NCBI GenBank assembly: GCA_041494275.1
Contig: JBGQAM010000023.1
Location: 1-24,178 of the forward strand
DNA length: 24,178 nt
From: COMBO-56-21 sp041494275
Lineage (GTDB): Archaea; Thermoplasmatota; Thermoplasmata; UBA10834
Reading direction: 5' to 3'
Notes under the pieces: generated by a model
What the model was told of the DNA's origin: nothing
Seen by the model: only the letters and a program-made list of their open reading frames with translations
Databases searched by the model: none
Shown here: positions 14,450 to 20,720 of the stretch, piece after piece
Layout: every line of letters begins with the position of its first letter
Position numbering within the stretch: position 1 is the first letter of the stretch
Program-made: the position numbers and the translations under genes

Positions 14450-15913
14450 CTAGGACGTCATTTCGGGCGTCGGTTGCTGCGGATTGCCGCCTATACATTT
14501 CACTACGGACGCGTATCCGTCGTAGATCGCGACTGCGTGTGCATGTGACAAGTGCCCGCTTTGGGCGAAAGCTCTCAACTGGTTGTAGAATGCATTCATG
14601 ATGTTGAGGCATTCTCTCATGTCCCCTTGGTCATACTGAGACTGAGCCGCGTACAGTTTCGCGATAAGTCCTCTCTCGGACAGTCCCGGAAGGTCGCCAG
14701 AAGCAGCGAGGACCAGCGGGATGAGATCGATGGGCTGGCAGTACTTTGGTTTCTCGATCGGCGTAGCTGAGAAGATCTCGACTGACCCTGTGAGAGAACT
14801 GCCACTTCTTCCGCCGATAACCAAAGTCTCGCCTCCGGCCGCCAGGACCGCATAGCCATGGGCTCCTCTGGAGACCTTCATAGACTGTGCGGGAATCCAT
14901 GTGGAGTTGGAGGGATAGAATATCTCACTCGACGTTGTCGTGCCTGCTGAGCTATAGGATCCTGCCGCTAGAACGGCGCCGTTCCCGAGTCGTGTCAACG
15001 AGAAGCTGGCTCTGGGAGTCGTCATCTCTCCTGCGCTCACCCACGAGTTCGTCGCAGGGTTGTATTCCTCGGAGGACCGGACGGGCAACCCGTCTGCCGA
15101 ACCGCCTGCGACTAGAACTTTCCCGTCCTTCAGCATCACCGCTCCAGAGCTGTACCGTTTCGCCATCATCTTGGAAACGCCCGACCAAGTGTTCGAAGAG
15201 GGATCGTACTTCTCGCTCGTCGCTCCTATGTCGCCTCCGACTGCCAGCGCGGACTCCCCTGCAAGCAGATGGAGCGACAGCGATACCCGAGCGGCGCTCA
15301 TGCCTCCAGCAGGAGACCATTTGACCTGGACGGGGTCGAAGAGTTCCGCCTGGAACCAGATCCCTGTCACCCAGTCCGTGCCGCCCGTGATGAGCACCTT
15401 GCCATTCTCCAGCAGGACAGCTGCATGGCCGGACCGCTTGAATGTCATTTCTGCCGGAATCGCAAGAGACGTGAACGATTTCATGCTGAGGATCTCGGCG
15501 CTGGAAGTCGCGCCTGTGTCTGTGTCGCCTCCGGCGATGAGCACTGTTCCGTCCTTCAGGAGAGTCGCGGTGTGACCGACCCTCTTGGTGGTCATCGTCG
15601 GCCCAAAAGTCCACTTTCCGGCAGCTAGATCGAGTATCTCGGTGCTATCGGTGGGACCTGCCACGGTCAACCCACCTGCGACCAGGATGGTCCCGTCACC
15701 GAGCAAAACGACGGCCGGAGACGATCTGGCGATAAGAAGTGATGGGGCGTCCCGCCATTCGTATCTCGGTGCATCGAGTTCGTTCTGTTGTGGTGATGAT
15801 GTGAACACTGATTCGACTGCGGTGTATTGGCTAGTCGAGAGGACCGAGGCTGAAGCGACAATCGCAAGCACTGCCACGCAGTACTTCCAGGCGCCCTTTC
15901 TGATCGCCAGCAT
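14450..15913 (-). CDS. Secreted Kelch-repeat beta-propeller with FIMAH-like C-terminal domain
   Basis: A 487-residue exported protein. A signal peptide (about 1-27) is followed by six or seven Kelch units (about 55-385). Their recurring pattern is R-x-G/S-H-A-V-L-L-x-D/N-G-K-V-L-I-x-G-G, then an S-x-E-I/L-Y/F-D-P stretch and W; examples are GHTATLLKDGTVLIAGG, GHAAVLLENGKVLITGG and SSGAVMLKDGKVLVAGG. The C-terminal 85 residues contain two Cys and a helical segment, LIAKLYAAQSQYDQGDM, then CLNIMNAFYNQLRAF. This resembles FIMAH/FIVAR-type modules of secreted proteins. No membrane anchor follows, so the protein is either released or held by the signal segment. The ATG at 15913 has a G-rich SD (GGGGGGA) close upstream. 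Role is likely ligand or glycan binding at the surface; no enzyme motif was seen. Confidence 0.83.
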   Translation of the reverse strand: MLAIRKGAWKYCVAVLAIVASASVLSTSQYTAVESVFTSSPQQNELDAPRYEWRDAPSLLIARSSPAVVLLGDGTILVAGGLTVAGPTDSTEILDLAAGKWTFGPTMTTKRVGHTATLLKDGTVLIAGGDTDTGATSSAEILSMKSFTSLAIPAEMTFKRSGHAAVLLENGKVLITGGTDWVTGIWFQAELFDPVQVKWSPAGGMSAARVSLSLHLLAGESALAVGGDIGATSEKYDPSSNTWSGVSKMMAKRYSSGAVMLKDGKVLVAGGSADGLPVRSSEEYNPATNSWVSAGEMTTPRASFSLTRLGNGAVLAAGSYSSAGTTTSSEIFYPSNSTWIPAQSMKVSRGAHGYAVLAAGGETLVIGGRSGSSLTGSVEIFSATPIEKPKYCQPIDLIPLVLAASGDLPGLSERGLIAKLYAAQSQYDQGDMRECLNIMNAFYNQLRAFAQSGHLSHAHAVAIYDGYASVVKCIGGNPQQPTPEMTS

Positions 15914-15950
15914 CCGTCCCCCCGAGGGAACGCCTTGCCGGTGTCCTCAC

Positions 15951-15970
15951 TCATCGTACGCTATCGATGA
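15951..15970. repeat. Short inverted repeat upstream of the Kelch gene
   Basis: TCATCG and CGATGA flank an 8-nt spacer, 38-57 nt upstream of the Kelch ATG. The 190-bp gap (15914-16103) has no gene and no clear TATA box; this dyad is the only structure I noticed in it. Confidence 0.25.
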
Positions 15971-16103
15971 TCTCAGTGTAAGCGAACGCCCCGCATCCAA
16001 ATGGGCAAAGAGCGCACCCTGGCCAAATCTACTGGCCTTCCCTCGGCGCCCCTAATCACTTCTAACGATTTAGATTTTCGTCCAGTGACTATGGCCAGCC
16101 CGT

Positions 16104-17315
16104 CTATGCCTCCAGCTCGTCTGCCAGCTTGTCGATCTTGCCATCAGGGACTTCAGCTGGTTCGACGACTCTACCGGAGCGCTCGAGCAAGGCGAGCTCC
16201 CGGGTGCTCAGGACCCTCGGGTCGATCACGATGATGACCGCGGAGTCGTGCGCGAGCACGAAATCGTGAAGGTGATTCACGAATCTGAGGACGCTCTCGA
16301 AATCGTTCTGCGTGATGATGTACTCGATCCCTTCCAGCAGGACTACGGATTTCTGCGCGGTCCCGACGAACTTCGTGATCTCGAGGCTCAGCAGGCTGAG
16401 CTCTGTGGGGTCGATGTGGTCGACGCCTACCCTGCGTGTCAACCAAAGGATCTTGGTGGCGTTGAAGGAGTGCATCTGCCTCAATCTGTTCGGATGCTCC
16501 CTCACCACGAGCATGCCGTTCGCACCGTGGCTCACGGCCTCGTTGAACACCGCGAACGCGATGTTCGGCCTCTTCTCCTTCACGAGATAAATGAATCCTC
16601 TTTCGATCGGAAAGTGTTCCCCGGCGGCAGCGTGGATGACCGGGTACGTCGCGGTGCTAGGCACCTCCGCTACGCCCATTGCCTCGACATTATTCGCGAC
16701 GGGAGCCTGGTCCTTCTCGGACCTTCTGTGGTACATGAGCGCGCCTATTGAACCTACTGCCAGAACGAGAGCCATCACGCCTACGAAAGGAAGATAATCG
16801 AACTTTTCATGATCGGGAGGCGGAATGATGGGCTCGGGGGCGACAGCGAAATCATGGTAAGTCTGAGATGTCCATTCGCTGTCGATGGTGCCATAGGCAT
16901 TCAGCCACAGGTATTCGACCTTGAGCATGTACCCGTAGTTCTGCGCAGTTGCGTTCACAGGGACCGTGAGGTTCATCCTGTATATGCCGAACTCGTTCGG
17001 ATAAAGCCAGACAGACTCGTTGCTGACACTCTCTTTCGTCCATTCACCCGGGCCCATCCAAGTGAACTGCGCGGACAGGTTAGTCACCTTGATCTCGTTG
17101 TGGTAGGGGGGCACAGGGATCAGGATACTCCTCACAGTGAAGGCGATTTCGAAGCTCTCGTTCGGAGCATAGGACGCCTTCGCAGGAGAGAAATCGAAAA
17201 TCACCACCACCTGGTCCGCGAGCGACCGTGCTGGTGCTGCGCACATCGCGAGAGTTGCCATCAACATCATGACGGGCAAGCACGCGGTCGCGAACCATCG
17301 AAGCAGTCGCATCAT
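16104..17315 (-). CDS. Membrane protein with extracellular domain and cytoplasmic DUF835 domain
   Basis: The 403-residue product has a signal peptide (about 1-34), a beta-rich ectodomain with N-x-S/T sequons (about 35-173) and one transmembrane helix (about 174-195, FDYLPFVGVMALVLAVGSIG). HRR and a linker follow, then a DUF835 domain (about 236-395), recognised by GFIYLVKEKRPN, GMLVVREHPNRLR, KILWLTRR, SVVLLEGIEYIITQNDF and VIIVIDPRVLSTREL. DUF835 is an archaeal domain often joined to sensory modules, so a transmembrane signalling role is likely but unproven; no kinase or DNA-binding domain is present. I chose ATG 17315 (second ATG 17312) with SD GAGGGAAGGG just upstream; a GTG at 17336 is also in frame. 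It is the gene downstream of the Lrp-like regulator but has its own promoter. Confidence 0.83.
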   Translation of the reverse strand: MMRLLRWFATACLPVMMLMATLAMCAAPARSLADQVVVIFDFSPAKASYAPNESFEIAFTVRSILIPVPPYHNEIKVTNLSAQFTWMGPGEWTKESVSNESVWLYPNEFGIYRMNLTVPVNATAQNYGYMLKVEYLWLNAYGTIDSEWTSQTYHDFAVAPEPIIPPPDHEKFDYLPFVGVMALVLAVGSIGALMYHRRSEKDQAPVANNVEAMGVAEVPSTATYPVIHAAAGEHFPIERGFIYLVKEKRPNIAFAVFNEAVSHGANGMLVVREHPNRLRQMHSFNATKILWLTRRVGVDHIDPTELSLLSLEITKFVGTAQKSVVLLEGIEYIITQNDFESVLRFVNHLHDFVLAHDSAVIIVIDPRVLSTRELALLERSGRVVEPAEVPDGKIDKLADELEA

Positions 17316-17370
17316 CCCTTCCCTCAACGCCCCCACCAGGGTGTGTCAGGGATGTTATCGGGGGCCAGAT

Positions 17371-17378
17371 ACATATAC
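17371..17378 (-). promoter_or_regulatory. TATA box for the DUF835 gene
   Basis: The minus strand reads CAGTATATGT, about 60 nt upstream of the ATG at 17315. A leader of about 35 nt with an SD is predicted. Confidence 0.5.
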
Positions 17379-17410
17379 TGCACTGTGTGCATGCGCAAAG
17401 ATCGTTGGCA

Positions 17411-17887
17411 TCAAAGGAGCACTCGCTTCTCGTCCCTTGTGATGTTGAGCACAACTTGCGTGTATGTCCTGTCGACATTCTCGTGGTCGAGCACCTTCTT
17501 CACGAAAGTGTTCAGCTCACCCCTGTTGTGGAACCGTGCCATGACGATGGCATCCCACTCTCCAGTCGAGTCGAAGACAGCGAAGACCCCGTTCTCCTCT
17601 GCGAGATCGCGCTCGGTCTCGACGATCTTCCCGTGGATGACCTTGATGCCTATGACGACCATGATGTCGTAGCCGAGCTTGGTCGCGTCGAGGACTGGGA
17701 TGTAGCGCTGGATCACGCCGCTCTTCTCCAACGCCCTCACCCTGTTCGAGACCGTCGTGAGAGAGATGTGAAGTTCCTTTGCGATGTCGCGGAAGCTCTT
17801 GCGCGCGTTCTCGTTGAGGCTCCTCAGGATGTCAATGTCCAAATCGTCGATCTTGATCTCGCCAGCATCATCTCGACGGGCCGTCAT
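17411..17887 (-). CDS. Lrp/AsnC-family transcriptional regulator
   Basis: A 158-residue protein with a complete Lrp layout. The helix-turn-helix DNA-binding domain covers about 13-62 (DIDILRSLNENARKSFRDIA, then ISLTTVSNRVRALEKSGVI). A RAM ligand-binding domain follows (about 72-155), including TGEWDAIVMARFHN and TYTQVVLNITRDEKRVL. It probably binds an amino acid or related small molecule and controls neighbouring or distant genes as a dimer or octamer. A TATA box centred 28 nt upstream of the ATG predicts a leaderless mRNA. The divergent region upstream holds several GGTC/GACC dyads that look like its operators, so autoregulation is plausible. The ligand cannot be told from the sequence. Confidence 0.92.
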   Translation of the reverse strand: MTARRDDAGEIKIDDLDIDILRSLNENARKSFRDIAKELHISLTTVSNRVRALEKSGVIQRYIPVLDATKLGYDIMVVIGIKVIHGKIVETERDLAEENGVFAVFDSTGEWDAIVMARFHNRGELNTFVKKVLDHENVDRTYTQVVLNITRDEKRVLL

Positions 17888-17911
17888 CGCACGCTCGAAC
17901 GTCTTTTGATT

Positions 17912-17919
17912 TATAAATA
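17912..17919 (-). promoter_or_regulatory. TATA box of the Lrp/AsnC regulator gene
   Basis: TATAAATA on the plus strand reads TATTTATA on the minus strand, centred about 28 nt before the ATG at 17887. This is an excellent match and indicates a leaderless transcript. Confidence 0.7.
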
Positions 17920-17943
17920 CCTTGCATTATAGGGCATATGTTG

Positions 17944-18028
17944 TGGTCAATAGAATGATGGATGACCGAAATAGCGGTCAAATGACCACTATTCTTCAAA
18001 TAATATTGATATATGGTCGCGGCCATAT
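17944..18028. promoter_or_regulatory. Cluster of GGTC/GACC dyads between the regulator and a small ORF
   Basis: A half site GTGGTCA lies at 17944-17950. GACCG and CGGTC flank a 6-nt spacer (17964-17979). AATAGCGGTCA and TGACCACTATT (17970-17980 and 17983-17993) pair at 10 of 11 positions. ATATGGTCG and CGGCCATAT (18011-18028) pair at 8 of 9 positions with no spacer. The sites overlap the likely box A (about 17997-18012) of the plus-strand gene and lie upstream of the Lrp promoter. This arrangement fits multi-site binding by an Lrp-like protein. Confidence 0.6.
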
Positions 18029-18053
18029 GGCATACTGCAGGAGGCCAGAGACG

Positions 18054-18206
18054 ATGCCCGGTGACTATGGTTGCTTCGACGACAGGATTAGGAACTGGGA
18101 CGAAGAGTGGGTGTCCCAGCTGCTCGAGGAAGCCCTCAGGCTGAAGAAGCAGTTCGGCGAGAGCAAGCCCAAACCTTCTGCGCGTTCGAAACTGGCCAAG
18201 GTCTGA
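18054..18206 (+). CDS. Small hypothetical protein, about 50 residues
   Basis: The ORF from ATG 18054 encodes MPGDYGCFDDRIRNWDEEW followed by an amphipathic helix (VSQLLEEALRLKKQFGE) and a basic tail rich in Lys, Pro and Ser. GGAGG lies 9 nt upstream of this ATG. An ATG at 18027 adds 9 residues and has an AT-rich element 27 nt upstream, so it could be the start of a leaderless form. No family recognised. Support comes from the SD, the promoter-like AT-rich block and the position divergent from the Lrp gene under shared operators. It is convergent with the MFS gene 31 bp away. Confidence 0.5.
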   Translation: MPGDYGCFDDRIRNWDEEWVSQLLEEALRLKKQFGESKPKPSARSKLAKV

Positions 18207-18237
18207 GCCGGGCGAGGCATTTTGTCCGCATTGTCGT

Positions 18238-19494
18238 TCAAGCTATAGCCGGGGCCAGCTCGTGCGACTCCTTGATTCTTCTGAAGTACGCGAAGAATAT
18301 CAGCGATGCCGCGACGTACAAAGCGCCTGCGTAGTAGAACGGCTCTGGTTTCGTGTAGTCGTTCGCCCAGAGGTATCCAGCTATCACGTAGCTGCTAGCG
18401 AAAGCCGCCTGCCACGCCAGCTGGCTCAGCGAGAGGAATGAGGCCCTGATCTCCTCGACGGTGATGTTCATCACATACGCGTTGAGCACGGGTTGCGGGA
18501 CTAGCATCAGGAACGATCTGACGGTGTAAAGGACCGCGACCACGATCAATGCGGGAGAGTACGGAAGAAGTATGAGTGGGACCACGGAGACGATTTGGCA
18601 GACTGTTATCAGCGTCACGCTCCCTCGGGCCTCTGCGAACTTCGGGACTACGAACCAGCCAACGGCGATGACCGCGTTGGAAAGCGTGATTATCATTCCG
18701 ACCCACATGTCCGATGCCCCCAAGCTTCTGTTGAAGATGACCGGGAGCCAAGGGATAACGAGGGCTGCACCGAACCCTATCAGCGCACTCTGGAAGGAAT
18801 ACATGAACAGGATCTTCTGGGTACGTCTGTTGAAATGACTTCGAAGCGTCTTGGGCTTCCTCTCATTTTCCTTCACGCCCAGGACGTAGATTATCGGGAC
18901 GAACGCGCAGATGCTCGTTGCCAGGAACACGAGCTTGAAGCCCGTCACAGTCTCGGGTCCGAGAAGGCCCTGTATGATCGGAGGTCCGACGAATCCGAGA
19001 AAGGTCGCGATCGTGAGGCCGATCTGGTTTACGAACCCCTGGACTCCGTACAGGAATTTCATGTCAGCAGGTTTGGTCTTGGCCACCAACAAAGTCGTGA
19101 GCGCTGGCCACTCCAGAGAGCCCCCGAGACTGGTGAGCGCATAGCCCACCGTGAAAACGGCTAGATTCTTCTCCGTGAGAAACAGGAGCAGGCCTGATAT
19201 CGTGCTCGCAAGGCCTACGAGGAACAGCTTCTTCCTGCCGATGGCGTCGGCGAGATACCCGCCGAACAGGTAGGTGACGACGCTTACCGCGGAGCCGATC
19301 CCGCCCATCAGTCCGATCTGCTCGGAGCTGAAGCCTATCGCGGCCCAGTAGTAGATGAGGACATACCAGAGAACTCCTCCTATGACGCCCGTGAAGAAGG
19401 AAGCCTTGACGATGCTCTTCTCTTCTTTCCCGGCATTCGAATAGTAGCCTGCGGTCGCGCGAGCACCATCTTGGCCTGCTCGGGCAAACCCCAC
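18238..19494 (-). CDS. Major facilitator superfamily transporter
   Basis: A 418-residue integral membrane protein with about 12 hydrophobic helices in two halves. The MFS motif A is present between helices 2 and 3 (GGYLADAIGRKKLF), and a charged central loop (KENERKPKTLRSHFNRRTQK) separates the halves. Such carriers move small solutes across the membrane by symport or antiport; no substrate can be assigned. I chose GTG 19494, with GAGGGG 6 nt upstream; TTG at 19497 is next to it. An AT-rich element inside an inverted repeat about 70 nt upstream may be its regulated promoter. It is divergent from the archaeosortase gene and does not appear to share its function. Confidence 0.88.
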   Translation of the reverse strand: MGFARAGQDGARATAGYYSNAGKEEKSIVKASFFTGVIGGVLWYVLIYYWAAIGFSSEQIGLMGGIGSAVSVVTYLFGGYLADAIGRKKLFLVGLASTISGLLLFLTEKNLAVFTVGYALTSLGGSLEWPALTTLLVAKTKPADMKFLYGVQGFVNQIGLTIATFLGFVGPPIIQGLLGPETVTGFKLVFLATSICAFVPIIYVLGVKENERKPKTLRSHFNRRTQKILFMYSFQSALIGFGAALVIPWLPVIFNRSLGASDMWVGMIITLSNAVIAVGWFVVPKFAEARGSVTLITVCQIVSVVPLILLPYSPALIVVAVLYTVRSFLMLVPQPVLNAYVMNITVEEIRASFLSLSQLAWQAAFASSYVIAGYLWANDYTKPEPFYYAGALYVAASLIFFAYFRRIKESHELAPAIA

Positions 19495-19553
19495 CAATTT
19501 CCCCTCAGACTTCTCCTTCAGAGTGATGCCCTCGAAGGACTCCCGAAACCTTG

Positions 19554-19572
19554 CGCCATTATTAAGATGGCG
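19554..19572. promoter_or_regulatory. Inverted repeat enclosing the likely MFS promoter
   Basis: CGCCAT and ATGGCG flank the 7-nt TATTAAG. On the minus strand the loop and its right flank read CTTAATAATGG, a plausible box A for the MFS gene with a leader of about 40 nt. A protein bound to the arms would cover the promoter. Confidence 0.4.
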
Positions 19573-19598
19573 TCAGCACAACAACTGTATAGAGGTAG

Positions 19599-19606
19599 CT
19601 TTATCC
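19599..19606 (+). promoter_or_regulatory. TATA-like box for the archaeosortase gene
   Basis: CTTTATCC is centred about 28 nt before the ATG at 19631. The spacing matches the leaderless pattern seen at other genes in this window. Confidence 0.45.
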
Positions 19607-19630
19607 ACTCAGAATTGGTAGGTCGGCGGG

Positions 19631-20665
19631 ATGAGTCTTGACTGGGCAGGTTTTGTCGGCAAGTTCGACAGGGTCTTTCCTGAAGGATCACCCAGAAGGA
19701 AACTACTGCAGATAGTCGCGATCGTCCTGCTGTTCGAAGGCATTTCCGTCCTCGTGCTGTTCTCCAAGGCAGGCCTGCCCGCAGGTCTGTTCTCTCTCGC
19801 CCTCGGAACGCTCCTCCTCCTTATGCTCCACCCGGGCCGTCGCGAAGCTCCCGCGCCTCCCTTGGAGCGTGTGGCCAAGGAACCGATCGAAGATCCTCCG
19901 GGGATAAAGCTGATAGACATGCTGGTCAGATGGGTCGGGAACGACTACATAATCATGGCCGTCGGAGGTGCCATAATCGCGTTCGTGTTGATCTACAACT
20001 ACCTCTTCTCAGGAAGGCCTGAAATCGGCGACTTGGACACGCTGACAATCATCTTCGGCGGCCTGATCATGCTCTACCCGTTCATGGTCAAGAAGTTCAA
20101 GGTGGAGGCTGCGTTCTCAGTGCTCTTCCTAGGACTCGTGGTCCTGATTCTGGTCGTTCCTCAGGCTCTTGCGTCAGCCAGAGCGGACGCAGGCACATCG
20201 ATAGGCAACTGGTATGTCCATGACATGCTCGCGGCTCCCTTCGCTTGGATCTTGAACCTCATAGGGATTCCAGCAAGCTCCTTGGGGAGCATGGTGACTA
20301 TCCAGTTCCATGATGGGACGCGGCAGTCATTGGAGATATCGGCATACTGCGCGGGGCTCTACTCGTTCTCCATCTTCCTCGCAGCCTTTTTCTCGTTCGT
20401 GCTCGTGTTCGAACGCCTGAAGACGAAGGTGCTAGTCTTCGTCCTTGCCGTCGGTTTGCTTGTGGCCTACCTTGGTAACCTGTTCAGGATGGTGATAATC
20501 GGCATAGTCGGATACTACAAAGGGCTAGATGCCCTTCTGTGGGCCCATGAGAATGCTGGTTGGGTCATATTCCTTTCATGGTCTGCGGTCTTTTGGTATA
20601 TCTTGCTCAGATACACCTCCAAGAACGCTGTCAGGGATTCCAGGACTGCTGAGTCAAATCAATAA
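19631..20665 (+). CDS. Archaeosortase/exosortase family protein
   Basis: A 344-residue membrane protein with about eight hydrophobic helices and the exosortase catalytic triad. Cys240 lies in SAYCAGLYS, Arg286 in LGNLFRMVIIGIVGYY, and His306 in WAHENAGWVIFLSW. Archaeosortases cleave C-terminal sorting signals of exported proteins and are thought to join them to a lipid or other anchor. The N-terminal 100 residues form an extra part with two helices and a Pro-rich loop before the core. I cannot place it in a named subclass (ArtA-E). No product in this window ends in a classic short motif-helix-basic CTERM tail, so substrates lie elsewhere. Two GT-C-like genes follow on the same strand, 55 bp away. 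The TATA-like box suggests a leaderless start at ATG 19631. Confidence 0.9.
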   Translation: MSLDWAGFVGKFDRVFPEGSPRRKLLQIVAIVLLFEGISVLVLFSKAGLPAGLFSLALGTLLLLMLHPGRREAPAPPLERVAKEPIEDPPGIKLIDMLVRWVGNDYIIMAVGGAIIAFVLIYNYLFSGRPEIGDLDTLTIIFGGLIMLYPFMVKKFKVEAAFSVLFLGLVVLILVVPQALASARADAGTSIGNWYVHDMLAAPFAWILNLIGIPASSLGSMVTIQFHDGTRQSLEISAYCAGLYSFSIFLAAFFSFVLVFERLKTKVLVFVLAVGLLVAYLGNLFRMVIIGIVGYYKGLDALLWAHENAGWVIFLSWSAVFWYILLRYTSKNAVRDSRTAESNQ

Positions 20666-20720
20666 GAGTCAAGGAATTTGGAGTGTCTGCACAATAGCCT
20701 GTTCGGAGGGTTGATTCGAG

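Noticed and set aside
16809..17672. Long plus-strand ORF (287 codons) opposite the DUF835 and Lrp genes
   Set aside because: It spans two well-supported minus-strand genes and their gap, is rich in Arg and His as expected for antisense frames in GC-rich DNA, and shows no motif.
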